The notes beneath the pieces are model-generated. The model searched no databases and was not told where the DNA came from. It saw only the letters and a list, made by a program, of their open reading frames with translations. From contig NZ_CALPDF010000021.1 in the NCBI RefSeq assembly GCF_943193175.1, positions 1 through 64,000 on the forward strand: DNA of 64,000 nucleotides, read 5' to 3'. Made by a program: the position numbers and the translations under genes. This document shows positions 36,738 through 45,916 of this stretch, piece after piece (within the stretch, counting starts at the first letter, position 1; the number at the start of each line of letters is the position of its first letter). The stretch comes from Neobacillus muris. Its GTDB lineage: Bacteria; Bacillota; Bacilli; Bacillales; Cytobacillaceae.

Positions 36738-38087
36738 TCACCTCTCTTTTGAACAGCTGACAAGTTTTACTGACCGTATTTGAGTTTTGGCCAGCTCCTC
36801 TAAAAACGGTTTAAGTGCCTTTAATGAAGGCTCTCTTTCAAAAAATATAAATATTTCATCATAATGTCCCGGTGGAATATTATAGACGAAATGGGCAATA
36901 TCGTTATCTTCTGGTGAAGGGAAGGCTAAACCATATCTGGCACCATAACCAGCTTCATTTGCAACAAAAATGGGACTCCTCGTCGTAGATTGATAGAATA
37001 TCCCGCTGCCCATCTCGGCTGCCAATCTCATCGGAAGATAGATAAATTCTCCTGTTCCGAGACAAAGTGTCCGATTTCCATGGCGCTGGGAGGATAGAAA
37101 TTCACCAGCCCGGACAATCGTTTGATAAAGCCGCTTGTTTTCATCACTAGCAAGTCCAAATCTCCCGGTTTCTTTAATAAATGGTGCCCTATTCTCCTCT
37201 TTAATCGATGAAAATTGGATAGGGGTAAAAAATGCCGACAAATCCAAGGATTCAATGAGCAGCTCTGGCTTTTCTGCCATCATGTTTTTCTCGGCTAAAG
37301 GAGGAAGTTCTTTGAGCTCCCGAACACGGACATTTCCGGATAGCAAACTGACTGTATGAATTTTAATCTCAAATTTCTGCTCTATGCGGGAAAATTGCTG
37401 GCGATTTTCTTCAGACCGCCAATCCAATATTGAAACAACCGTATATTCCTTTCTGGGGAATCTTGCGTGTATCGATTGGATAATATTAAGGGCGGTTTTT
37501 CCTGTCGTCATTTCATCATCGACCAGAACAATCTCCCGGCCATTCTGCAGGATTTCAAGCGGAATATAACAGCGATGCGAGGTCGCATGGGAATGCTCTT
37601 CCTCAAATGTGATATCCGGTTTTCTTTCGGCAAGCTCCTCCCTGGTCGTATGAAAATAGTCGGCAGCCTGAAAGCAATCAAAGAAGGCATGGCCAAGGGC
37701 AGTAGCCGTTTCTGCAAAACCGATGATGACTGGACTCACAGAAGCAGGAATAAAAGGAACACTCGTAAATCGTTCCTCGTTATAAAATAATGATAATAGC
37801 GCTTGCCTTTGAGTACAGTCAGCCCCCTTTACATGCTCCATGAATCTGGCAGCCAAAAGGGCAGCCGCTGCCAGCCCTTTATGCGGATTGATGGGGAGAT
37901 GCTTTCCTAAGACCTTGCTTACAAATAAAAACGAGCGCTTTTTATTGATCCGCGCCGCCATGGCAAACAGCTGATCTATCTTCAAATTGTAGGGATTCTC
38001 TGAAACTTCAATTTCCGTTTCAATCGAATCAAGAATAGGATAGGTATCCTTCTTTTTTGATAAGGTCAAGGTTTGTGACGTCTTCAT
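36738..38087 (-). CDS. Phosphoribosyltransferase-family protein of the Ter module
   Basis: About 449 residues. A type-I PRTase loop is visible (EIVLVDDEMTTGKTALNII at ~187-205). The C-terminal part, with CLGTGEFIYLPMRLAAEMG and FQSTTRSPI-like text, matches the TRSP-type extension of Ter-cluster PRTases. The start at 38087 has GGGGTG upstream but gives a 59-bp overlap with the preceding aldolase gene, which is long; a later start cannot be excluded. Confidence 0.8.
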   Translation of the reverse strand: MKTSQTLTLSKKKDTYPILDSIETEIEVSENPYNLKIDQLFAMAARINKKRSFLFVSKVLGKHLPINPHKGLAAAALLAARFMEHVKGADCTQRQALLSLFYNEERFTSVPFIPASVSPVIIGFAETATALGHAFFDCFQAADYFHTTREELAERKPDITFEEEHSHATSHRCYIPLEILQNGREIVLVDDEMTTGKTALNIIQSIHARFPRKEYTVVSILDWRSEENRQQFSRIEQKFEIKIHTVSLLSGNVRVRELKELPPLAEKNMMAEKPELLIESLDLSAFFTPIQFSSIKEENRAPFIKETGRFGLASDENKRLYQTIVRAGEFLSSQRHGNRTLCLGTGEFIYLPMRLAAEMGSGIFYQSTTRSPIFVANEAGYGARYGLAFPSPEDNDIAHFVYNIPPGHYDEIFIFFEREPSLKALKPFLEELAKTQIRSVKLVSCSKER

Positions 38088-39225
38088 GTAACACCCCATA
38101 TAACTTTGATTTCAATATCGTCTTTTGGGCCCAATAAAAATGGGGCTTAATTTCATTCATTTTGTTGGAAAACTTACTTTTCATTACGCCGACCTCACCT
38201 GTTGCCGCATTCACTATATTCATGGCATCAATATATTCCTCATGCGTCACAACATTAAGAGCTTGCACGACTTTTATGTGTGTTGGGTGAATAATCGTTT
38301 TTCCTGTTAATCCATTGGCAACATCCATCATTACTTCTTGTATCAAACCATCCAAATGCTGGTTAATTAATTGTTTTCTCCATTTGACCCCTTCCTCGCC
38401 ATAGCGTTCTCGAAAGGGAGTCTGTCTTAGCTGCGGCTTAAGGATCCGGTCACCTGAAGAGAAATACTCCCATACTGGACCGGATACGATATATGGGCTG
38501 TCATGCCTCTGAAAAATATTGATAATATCTGAGATGGTATCTCGTAAAACAGCAATATCATAAACTGCGCTTTCTGCACTTCGTCGTATACCGTATAATC
38601 CGCAAAAATCAGTCGCACCAATCCGAATATTTAAAACATTTTCTTTATAGTCATCCGTCAATGCTTTAATCGCCAATAATTCTTTGATTCTCGTTTCTTT
38701 TTGAATCACCCGCGCCGTTTCAAGAATCGGCATCGCATAAAACGGGTGGTGTTCAGAATGAATACGATGAACTTCTTTTAAAAGTTCCTCCCCCGTTTCA
38801 GGGCTAAACTTTGGCAAAACCACTCCTGTCAATATTCGAATGGATTCTTCAACCTGCACTAAAATTCGCTGCAATTGCTCGAGTGACCGGATTCTTACGA
38901 ACATCAACGGCAAATCTGTTAACGAGATAAACCCTTTATCGAGCTCTTCATCCAGTTTAATCAATTCTTTGATTAATGATTGCTCCGCAGTTTCAACCTC
39001 TTTATCACCGACGGCATCTTCCAAATCAATAACAAGCGAGGTTAAGCCTACATGCTTATTTGATAGAATTTCCTGATGAATATTCGGGCGAGTCGCGGGC
39101 ATATAAAGGGTTGCTCCCAATCCGAAAGCCAGAAGCTCTCGGTTGGTGTATTTATTAAAGTCCTGGGGTTTTTGATAGAAGAAATGCTCCAGTTCATCAT
39201 CGTAAAAATAGGAAAAAAACCTCAT
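38029..39225 (-). CDS. HpcH/HpaI aldolase / citrate lyase-like protein of the Ter module
   Basis: A 398-residue TIM-barrel protein of the citrate-lyase beta/HpcH family. LVIDLEDAVGD carries the metal-binding acids and VLPKFSPETGEE and YAMPILETARVI follow the family. DVANGLTGKTIIHPTHI near residue 320 is the typical C-terminal CitE block. Ter clusters commonly encode this protein beside the PRTase, HAD and StiP genes; substrate unknown. Confidence 0.8.
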   Translation of the reverse strand: MRFFSYFYDDELEHFFYQKPQDFNKYTNRELLAFGLGATLYMPATRPNIHQEILSNKHVGLTSLVIDLEDAVGDKEVETAEQSLIKELIKLDEELDKGFISLTDLPLMFVRIRSLEQLQRILVQVEESIRILTGVVLPKFSPETGEELLKEVHRIHSEHHPFYAMPILETARVIQKETRIKELLAIKALTDDYKENVLNIRIGATDFCGLYGIRRSAESAVYDIAVLRDTISDIINIFQRHDSPYIVSGPVWEYFSSGDRILKPQLRQTPFRERYGEEGVKWRKQLINQHLDGLIQEVMMDVANGLTGKTIIHPTHIKVVQALNVVTHEEYIDAMNIVNAATGEVGVMKSKFSNKMNEIKPHFYWAQKTILKSKLYGVLHEDVTNLDLIKKEGYLSYS

Positions 39226-39299
39226 ATCTTTATGCTCCTCATTTTAAGGTAAAAAATAAGGGAGACAACTCTCGTCCTCTCCCACTGTTCAACAGATTG

Positions 39300-40082
39300 C
39301 TATGAATGATTTTCTTTAGCCGCTTCTTTTTTCTTATTCATAAAATGGATGATAAATGTAATACCAAATGTTAAAACCAGAATGATGAAGAAAGTGATGT
39401 GTCCCATTTCAATATGGAATACGGTTAAGAACATTTTCACAGCAATGATTAGAATGAGAATATATGCCGTTGTCTCGAGTTCAGGAACTCGGTCAATCAG
39501 AGTCAAGAATACTCCTGCAACCCCCCGCATCATTAGGACACCAAGCATACCGCCAATTAACAGGATCCAAACCTCGCTGCTCACTCCAAATGCGGCCAGT
39601 ACACTGTCAACAGAAAAGGCGATATCCATTAACTCTACTGAAGCAACCGTTCCCCAAAAAGTACCAAACATCCGAATCAACAAACCGCCTTTTTTAATGC
39701 CCTCTTCTGCTTCATCAGCATGTTCGTCCGATTCCCCTTTCCGCTTGTCCATAAAGTACTTAATGGACAGCCAGGCAAGGTATCCAGCACCGATTATTTT
39801 TACCCACCAGAACTTAATGAGGTATACCCCAATGCCGATGGCGATAAACCGGAATATATAAGCTCCTAATAAGCCGTAGAATAATGCCTTTTTCCGTTTG
39901 TCTGGCGGCAGATGTTTAACCATAACAGCCAATACAAGCGCATTGTCGGCAGACAACAATCCTTCAAGAACGATCAGCGTCCCAATAAGCCCCCAAGATA
40001 CTGGATCTGTTAAGACTTCTCCCCACATTTGCCAATCGAAAAATTGTGCATATGTATCTAAAATTCCTTGTAAAACTGACAT
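39300..40082 (-). CDS. TerC family membrane protein (YceF-like)
   Basis: A 260-residue polytopic protein. LEGLLSADNALVLAVMVKHLP, FYGLLGAYIFRFIAIGIGVYLI and AFSVDSVLAAFGVS carry the acidic residues (ADN, DS) conserved in TerC. Family members have been linked to metal (often Mn2+) export or to metallation of exported proteins. It follows the terD gene after a hairpin and has a GGAGGAAC ribosome binding site. Confidence 0.88.
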   Translation of the reverse strand: MSVLQGILDTYAQFFDWQMWGEVLTDPVSWGLIGTLIVLEGLLSADNALVLAVMVKHLPPDKRKKALFYGLLGAYIFRFIAIGIGVYLIKFWWVKIIGAGYLAWLSIKYFMDKRKGESDEHADEAEEGIKKGGLLIRMFGTFWGTVASVELMDIAFSVDSVLAAFGVSSEVWILLIGGMLGVLMMRGVAGVFLTLIDRVPELETTAYILILIIAVKMFLTVFHIEMGHITFFIILVLTFGITFIIHFMNKKKEAAKENHS

Positions 40083-40119
40083 GAATGTTGTTCCTCCAAA
40101 CGATGATGAAAAATTTGTA

Positions 40120-40147
40120 AGAGACCCAAGCTTAACGCTGGGTCTCT
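40120..40147 (-). terminator. Hairpin between terD and terC
   Basis: AGAGACCCA and TGGGTCTCT form a 9-bp stem. On the minus strand it follows the terD stop and is followed by TACAAATTTTT, so it may act as a partial terminator giving more terD than terC message. Confidence 0.6.
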
Positions 40148-40157
40148 ATCTCTTAGT

Positions 40158-40739
40158 TTAACCAACCTGTAAGCCAAAATCCGTTGCAAGTGCTGCCAGG
40201 CCGCCCTGATAGCCGCTGCCAATCGCGCTGAATTTCCATTCTCCATTGTGACGGTACAACTCACCAACAACAATGGCTGTTTCAATTGAAAAATCCTCTC
40301 CCAAATCATAACGGATTAGTTCTTCTCCTGTAGCTTCGTTAAAAATACGGGCATAAGCGTTAGAGACTTGTCCAAAGTTTTGATTTCTGCTGGCAGCTTC
40401 ATGAATGGTAATGGTAAATGCAATCCGCTGAATAGATGCAGGCACTGAAGAAAGGTCAACTTTCACCTGCTCATCATCACCATCCCCGGCACCTGTCCGG
40501 TTATCTCCTGTATGTACAACAGCGCCGTTTGCGCCCTGTGGATTGTTATAGAAAACAAAATCCGTTTCGGTTGTCACTTTTCCATTTTCGCCCAACAAAA
40601 ATACAGATGAATCCAAGTCAAAATCGTTGCCGCCATCATACTTATTGGTATCCCAGCCAAGTCCAACGACTACTTTTGTCAGCCCTGGATTCGTTTTGGT
40701 TAAATCCACTTTTTGCCCTTTTGATAAACTAATTGCCAT
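40158..40739 (-). CDS. TerD family stress protein, first gene of the second unit
   Basis: About 193 residues beginning [13 protein letters not shown], with [23 protein letters not shown] and [23 protein letters not shown], the two TerD calcium-binding motifs. The start at 40739 is preferred over ATG 40745 because of spacing from GGAGGA. The ECF promoter at 40768-40795 lies directly upstream. It is very similar to the TerD protein at 30308-30886. Confidence 0.9.
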   Translation of the reverse strand: MAISLSKGQKVDLTKTNPGLTKVVVGLGWDTNKYDGGNDFDLDSSVFLLGENGKVTTETDFVFYNNPQGANGAVVHTGDNRTGAGDGDDEQVKVDLSSVPASIQRIAFTITIHEAASRNQNFGQVSNAYARIFNEATGEELIRYDLGEDFSIETAIVVGELYRHNGEWKFSAIGSGYQGGLAALATDFGLQVG

Positions 40740-40767
40740 GTTCATTCCTCCTATTGGTTATAAATTA

Positions 40768-40795
40768 TTTACGAGTTGTTTTAGAAAAAGTTTCA
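40768..40795 (-). promoter_or_regulatory. ECF sigma (SigM/SigW/SigX-type) promoter
   Basis: On the minus strand TGAAAC and CGTAAA are separated by exactly 16 bp, matching the TGAAAC-N16-CGT(A/C) consensus of envelope-stress sigma factors. It lies about 30 bp upstream of terD. The homologous yce operon of B. subtilis is known to belong to ECF regulons. Confidence 0.8.
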
Positions 40796-40842
40796 TTTAT
40801 ACTATAAATTTTTTTAGCTCCCGTACGCAACTATTAACTCAT

Positions 40843-41436
40843 CTAACTCATCCACTTTGGCGGAGTATCTTTTGCCCAGTAAATGGCTCCCAGCTGATGG
40901 TGAGTTTGGAAATTGTCTTCATAGGTGTGATAGTGGAAATTGAACCAATAGCCCTCTTGCGGCGGTTGATCTCTTCTCACATGGAATCGAAGAATATCTT
41001 TCCCTGATTCACCATTTTTTATATGAAAAATTTTTTCCGAATATCCGCTGCCGGGCTGTTCGGTGATCACGAGGTATTTTAACTGCTCATCCGCTAATCG
41101 GTTAGCCGTTTCCTCTATGGCCAGTTCAATATTTGGAAGGATGATATCCCGAAACTCATTTTCGATAACCGGCTTGATTTTGCTGCCAAACTTTTGATAA
41201 GACTGCTCTTCAGCTTGTTTAAATAGAGTATCCATCAAACGCACTCTATTAAACTCAGATTCTTGATTACTATTATCCGTAATGTGTGAGAAAGTGCCTG
41301 AAGAAGAAAGTTCAAAAGCATCGCGTTCATTTGGACTATCAGCCTCAGCAGGGTTAATCAGCTGGGTTGGTGTGATAAGTCCAAAGGTTAATACAGATAC
41401 TGCGACAAAAAGTGTTTTTCGGAGCCATTTATTCAT
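40843..41436 (-). CDS. ypjP: YpjP family protein
   Basis: About 197 residues. A signal-peptide-like N-terminus (MNKWLRKTLFVAVSVLTFGLITPTQLI) precedes an extracytoplasmic domain ending in FHVRRDQPPQEGYWFNFHYHTYEDNFQTHHQLGAIYWAKDTPPKWMS, the conserved YpjP tail. Function is unknown. In B. subtilis it lies near thyB; here the ter island separates them. The start at 41436 follows GGTGAG. Confidence 0.82.
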   Translation of the reverse strand: MNKWLRKTLFVAVSVLTFGLITPTQLINPAEADSPNERDAFELSSSGTFSHITDNSNQESEFNRVRLMDTLFKQAEEQSYQKFGSKIKPVIENEFRDIILPNIELAIEETANRLADEQLKYLVITEQPGSGYSEKIFHIKNGESGKDILRFHVRRDQPPQEGYWFNFHYHTYEDNFQTHHQLGAIYWAKDTPPKWMS

Positions 41437-41540
41437 GTCAAACTCACCCAACTATAATTTTTATTGTTGTAACAATATGGAAGGACAAATCTATTTCTTA
41501 TTATACTGCTTTTTAGAATAAATGGAAAATTAACTTTTAA

Positions 41541-41575
41541 AAAAACTGGCAGTCATTAAAAAACCGCCAGTTTTT
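41541..41575 (-). terminator. Terminator downstream of the bacilliredoxin gene
   Basis: AAAAACTGGC and GCCAGTTTTT form a 10-bp stem with A and T runs on both sides. Confidence 0.75.
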
Positions 41576-41590
41576 CATCCTATAAAAGTT

Positions 41591-42025
41591 TTAGCAATGA
41601 GTTTCTAAAGCATTCAACACATTTTGCATAACAGCTTCCATCGGCATTCCTTCAATATCATGCCTTGGTATAAAATGAACCACTTCTTTGCCCTTTAAAA
41701 CGGCCATAGATGGCGAGGATGGCTCAATACCTGTAAAATACTCACGCATTTTAGCCGTCGCTTCCTTATCCTGTCCAGCAAACACCGTAATAAGATGGTC
41801 TGGCTTTTTCTCACTCGCCGCAACGGCTTGTGTTACGGCAGGACGGGCTAATCCTGCTGCACAACCGCAAACAGAGTTAACGACGACTAATGTAGTCCCG
41901 CTTACGTTATCCATGAATCCCTGCACTTCTTCTTCAGTATTTAATTCCTTAAACCCAGCTCTCGTTAGTTCTTCACGCATCGGGAGCACCATTTGGCGCA
42001 TATATTCTTCATAGGCATTGGACAT
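41591..42025 (-). CDS. BrxA/BrxB family bacilliredoxin
   Basis: A 144-residue thioredoxin-fold protein with the CGC motif (NSVCGCAAG, residues ~52-56) typical of YphP/YqiW bacilliredoxins, which remove bacillithiol from proteins. It begins MSNAYEEYMRQMVLPMREEL and ends in a conserved C-terminal Cys (ETHC). The start at 42025 follows GGAGTG. BrxA versus BrxB cannot be decided from this alone. Confidence 0.9.
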   Translation of the reverse strand: MSNAYEEYMRQMVLPMREELTRAGFKELNTEEEVQGFMDNVSGTTLVVVNSVCGCAAGLARPAVTQAVAASEKKPDHLITVFAGQDKEATAKMREYFTGIEPSSPSMAVLKGKEVVHFIPRHDIEGMPMEAVMQNVLNALETHC

Positions 42026-42088
42026 TCGAATCACTCCATTTGAATTAAAGTACTTTATTTATTATTATACTTACCTTACCATTTCAGC

Positions 42089-43225
42089 TCAAGAATCGCC
42101 TTTTCGAGCTTCGGTCATTTGCTTCCATACAGAGCCCTTGGCTTTCTCGCCGCCTTCGATTCTTTCAATGGCCATTTTTATCTGCAGACTGACTTCAAAT
42201 TCTGGATCGTTCTCTGCTTCCTTTAATGCCGGCAGCGCCTGCTCATCCCCCTGTTCGTATAAAAACATGGCTGCCCGCCAGCGGACCAATTTGCTAGGGT
42301 CTTTCAACGCCTTAATCATTTCAGGAATGGCCTCGGGAAACCCTAAGTCGGATAAGCAATCCCCTGCCGTTCTTCGGACCGTTACTGTTTTATCATGCAA
42401 CGCTTTATATAATAGCGGCAGGACGGATTTATCTTCAATCATCCCAAGATAGACGGCTGCCAATCGGCGGACGGAAGGTTTTTCATCCTCCAGCGCTTTT
42501 CCCAAAACTGGCAGATCATCAATCTCCGGATCATCCATTTGCTCAAGAAGCTGATAGCGTATCTGCCAATCGGGGTGGGCCAAATCTTCAACGGTTATTT
42601 TTTTTCGGGGTTTTCTTGGTTTAGCAGCAATCCCGCTTTCATTTTCAATTGCCTTGGCAATAAGTTCTTCCAGCCGCTCACGGGGATAGGCAGCCATTAA
42701 CTCATCAATCACCTCTTGGCCCACTTGGTCAAACTCACCATATCGGACCCCTTGGTTCTTCCATTTGCGGAGCAAAATATAATTATCTTCAGGAAGCTGG
42801 GCTCTTTCCCTTGCCTTTAAAAAGTGCTCCGGCATCCCATACCGTTTTTCTGTTGTTCCATCAGTCAGTTTCACTTGAAGCGGAATGTCCTTAAACATTT
42901 GCACTTCTACCTTTATTTCGCCAAAATGCTCGTTGATCACCGCTTGTGTGCCAGACATTTCGGATGCATTTTCCCCAAAAGCCTGGCGGACCTTTGGCAG
43001 CAGCTCCTGCCAATCATATTTGGCGTTCCGTTCCACAGCCAGAAAATCTGCTACATGGTAGACACCCTTTATCCCTTCAATTTGAAGGATAGCTTGAATG
43101 GCCGGGGGCGCACCATCTACTGTGTCTTTTTTATAATTATGGCTTTTCCCCATCGGAAGTTCTTGGTCGAGGATAATCTTCATTGTATTCGGGCTGGGCG
43201 TTGGTTCTATCGAATTTATTTTCAC
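42089..43225 (-). CDS. ypgR: CvfC/YpgR family protein with Nfu-N and HEAT repeats
   Basis: About 378 residues. The N-terminal ~90 residues (SIEPTPSPNTMKIILDQEL, GIKGVYHVADFLAVERN) are an Nfu N-terminal-like domain. The C-terminal half (~195-365) contains HEAT-type helical repeats (DLPVLGKALEDEKPSVRRLAAVYLGMIEDKSVLPLLYKALHDKTVTVRRTAGDCLSDLG). It matches YpgR, related to virulence factor CvfC of staphylococci. The GTG at 43225 follows AGGTGA. Its exact function is unknown. Confidence 0.83.
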   Translation of the reverse strand: MKINSIEPTPSPNTMKIILDQELPMGKSHNYKKDTVDGAPPAIQAILQIEGIKGVYHVADFLAVERNAKYDWQELLPKVRQAFGENASEMSGTQAVINEHFGEIKVEVQMFKDIPLQVKLTDGTTEKRYGMPEHFLKARERAQLPEDNYILLRKWKNQGVRYGEFDQVGQEVIDELMAAYPRERLEELIAKAIENESGIAAKPRKPRKKITVEDLAHPDWQIRYQLLEQMDDPEIDDLPVLGKALEDEKPSVRRLAAVYLGMIEDKSVLPLLYKALHDKTVTVRRTAGDCLSDLGFPEAIPEMIKALKDPSKLVRWRAAMFLYEQGDEQALPALKEAENDPEFEVSLQIKMAIERIEGGEKAKGSVWKQMTEARKGDS

Positions 43226-43305
43226 CGCAATCACCTAAATTCATCTATTTTCTTTAAACAGTTTAACATAATGAATACGATTCATTCACATATTATGCAC
43301 TTGTT

Positions 43306-45195
43306 TTAGCTATTCTCGGCCATTTCTGCCAGGTAGGTCCATCGTTCAATCAAATGCTCCAGCTTATTATTTAGTTCGGCCGCTTCTGTCATTAACTCCT
43401 GCAATTTGGTAAAATCGCTTCCGCACTTATCCATTTTGGATGTGATTGTTTCCAGTTTTGCTTCGGTATCCGCGATTTCCCCATCAATTTCTTCCCATTC
43501 TTTTTGTTCCTTAAAGGTAAGTTTTTTCTTTTTTTCCTTTTCCGGAGCCTTAGCTGGAACAGGTGAAGGTTTTGCTTCTTTTTTTGGTTCCTGGCTCACT
43601 GCTTTTTCGAGATATTCGCTATAATTTCCGTAAAATGCATCAATTTTTGCATTGCCCTTAAATATAAGCAGCTGGCTGGCCACTTTATCAAGGAAATAGC
43701 GATCATGCGATACCGTTATCACGACACCAGGAAATTCTTCCAGATAATCCTCAAGAATGGTCAAGGTTTGCGTATCAAGATCATTTGTGGGCTCATCCAG
43801 CAGCAGGACATTAGGAGCAGACATTAAGATTTTCAATAAATATAGCCGCCGTTTCTCACCGCCTGAGAGCTTGCGGATGGGCGTTCCATGGGTATAGCTT
43901 GGAAACAGGAATCGTTCCAGCATTTGGGCTGCTGAAATCGTCTTTCCATCGGATGTCTCCACGATTTCAGCGGTCTCCTTAATATATTCAATCATCCGCC
44001 TGGTTTCGTCCATATCTTCACTTTCCTGCGTGTAATAGGCAATTTTAACCGTTTGACCGATGTTGAACACACCCGAATCAAGCGGAATCTGCTGGGCTAA
44101 AATATTTAAAAAGGTCGATTTTCCCGTTCCATTATTCCCGATAATGCCAATTCGGTCGCCAGGCTTAATGAGCAAATCATAGGATTCGAGAATAAGCTTG
44201 TCCCCATATCGCTTTGTGGCTCCTTTGAGCTCAAATACCTGCTTGCCTAACCTGCTGCCATTAAGGGAAATATCCAGCTTCTCTGCTGCAGGCTTTCCGT
44301 TTGACAGCTGGTCATCCAACTCTTCGAACCTGCCAATCCTGGCCTTTTGCTTAGTGGATCTTGCTTGTGCCCCGCGCCTGATCCATTCCAATTCCCTCCG
44401 GAATAGATTTTTCCTTTTTTCAAATGTTGCCGCTTCATTCTCTTCACGAATTGCCTTTGCTTCCAAGAAAGCCGCATAATTTCCTTTATAGCTGTACAGC
44501 TTTCCTCCGTCCAATTCAAAAATTCTGTTGGTGACACGGTCCAAAAAGTATCGGTCATGGGTAACTACCAATATGGATCCTTTATATCGGCTTAAATAAT
44601 CTTCCAGCCATTTAACCGTATCAAAATCCAAGTGGTTGGTCGGTTCATCCAAAATGAGCAAATCAGGTTCGGCAATTAAAACTTGAGCCAAGGCAACCCG
44701 CTTCTTTTGTCCGCCAGAAAGCTGCCCAACCATTTGATTAAAATCCATAATTCCCAATTTGGTTAATATTGATTTGGCATTGCTGCTGGCATCCCAAGCA
44801 TTTAGGGCATCCATCTGTTTTTGCAGGCGGTAAAGTTCCTCTAAGTTAGCCGTATTGTCTGGAGCATGATTCAGCTTAAGTAATGTTCTTTCATATTCGC
44901 GCAATAGCTTTAAAATGGGCGCATCCCCGTGGAATACTTGTTCAAGTACCGTTCGATCCGTTTCAAAATCAGGCTTTTGCTGTAAGAAGGAAATGGAATA
45001 ATCTTTTCCAGTGATGACTTTCCCTTCATCCGGAGTATCTAATCCGGCCACAATCTTTAGCAACGAAGACTTCCCTGTTCCATTTACACCAATGAGACCT
45101 GCCCGCTCCTTCTCACCGATCGTAAAAGAAATCTGATCAAATAACTGTTTTTCACCGTAAGTTTTCGTTGCATTTTCGACCGTTAACATTTTCAT
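43306..45195 (-). CDS. ABC-F family ATPase
   Basis: About 629 residues with two ABC domains and no membrane segments. Walker A motifs are GVNGTGKSSL and GNNGTGKSTF; signatures are LSGGQKKRVAL and LSGGEKRRLYL; both Walker B motifs end in LLDEPTNDLD or ILDEPTNHLD. A linker and a C-terminal charged coiled coil (KKKLTFKEQKEWEEIDGEIADTEAKLETITSKMDK) fit the Uup/YfmR group, which acts on stalled ribosomes. Its start overlaps the ypgQ stop (ATGA). Confidence 0.9.
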   Translation of the reverse strand: MKMLTVENATKTYGEKQLFDQISFTIGEKERAGLIGVNGTGKSSLLKIVAGLDTPDEGKVITGKDYSISFLQQKPDFETDRTVLEQVFHGDAPILKLLREYERTLLKLNHAPDNTANLEELYRLQKQMDALNAWDASSNAKSILTKLGIMDFNQMVGQLSGGQKKRVALAQVLIAEPDLLILDEPTNHLDFDTVKWLEDYLSRYKGSILVVTHDRYFLDRVTNRIFELDGGKLYSYKGNYAAFLEAKAIREENEAATFEKRKNLFRRELEWIRRGAQARSTKQKARIGRFEELDDQLSNGKPAAEKLDISLNGSRLGKQVFELKGATKRYGDKLILESYDLLIKPGDRIGIIGNNGTGKSTFLNILAQQIPLDSGVFNIGQTVKIAYYTQESEDMDETRRMIEYIKETAEIVETSDGKTISAAQMLERFLFPSYTHGTPIRKLSGGEKRRLYLLKILMSAPNVLLLDEPTNDLDTQTLTILEDYLEEFPGVVITVSHDRYFLDKVASQLLIFKGNAKIDAFYGNYSEYLEKAVSQEPKKEAKPSPVPAKAPEKEKKKKLTFKEQKEWEEIDGEIADTEAKLETITSKMDKCGSDFTKLQELMTEAAELNNKLEHLIERWTYLAEMAENS

Positions 45196-45839
45196 GCTTG
45201 ACCATTCCATTCCTGATAAAATTGTTCTAAAAAGTTCTCCATGACGCGATGGCGTTTCTCAGCCAGATTTCTCGCAGCATCTGTATTTAATAAATCTCTT
45301 AGTTTCAGTAATTTTTCATAAAAATGATTGATGCTGGAAGATTTGCCGTTTCGATACTCGGCCAAACTCATATTTTCCCGGATCGTTAAACTCGGTTCGT
45401 AAATCGGCTGTCCCTTTTTCCCTCCATACGCAAACGCGCGGGCAATGCCAATGGCGCCAATGGCATCTAAACGATCGGCATCTTGGACAATTTTTGCCTC
45501 AATGGATATGAGTTCCGAACCTCTCCCGCCTTTATATGAAATGGTAGCTATTATATTTTTGATATGGTTTTTTTCGTTTTCACCCAGCGAAATCGTATGT
45601 AGAAAGTCTTCTAGTTTTCGTTCCCCGGCTTCTAGACTCTCATTTAGTTTCTCATCCGGTATATCATGAAGAAGCGCGGCCATTTCAATAATAAACGGGT
45701 CTCCTGCTTGTTCTTCTTTACAAATAAGAAGGGCATTCTTTCGGACCCGGTCAACATGATACCAATCATGGCCTGTTGCATCGCTTCTTAATTGATTTTT
45801 GACAAAATCCTCCGTTGTTTTAATTATCTGTTTTTCCAT
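45192..45839 (-). CDS. ypgQ: HD-domain phosphohydrolase YpgQ
   Basis: A 215-residue HD-superfamily protein. The metal motif is visible as TGHDWYHVDRVRKNAL (first His), AALLHDIPDEK (HD pair) and VQDADRLDAIGAIGIARAFAYGG (last Asp). YpgQ in B. subtilis is a metal-dependent pyrophosphohydrolase of nucleotides. Proximity to ypgR supports the name. It is coupled to the downstream ABC-F gene. Confidence 0.88.
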   Translation of the reverse strand: MEKQIIKTTEDFVKNQLRSDATGHDWYHVDRVRKNALLICKEEQAGDPFIIEMAALLHDIPDEKLNESLEAGERKLEDFLHTISLGENEKNHIKNIIATISYKGGRGSELISIEAKIVQDADRLDAIGAIGIARAFAYGGKKGQPIYEPSLTIRENMSLAEYRNGKSSSINHFYEKLLKLRDLLNTDAARNLAEKRHRVMENFLEQFYQEWNGQA

Positions 45840-45892
45840 TTCACTGCACCTGCCTTCATCCTTGCTATTTTAACATGAACAAACATAAAAAA

Positions 45893-45916
45893 ATAACCCC
45901 AAGAGCTTTGGGGTTA
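45893..45916 (-). terminator. Terminator overlapping the degV stop
   Basis: ATAACCCCA pairs with TGGGGTTAT around a short loop. The arm includes the degV stop codon, and TTTTTT follows on the minus strand. Confidence 0.75.
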
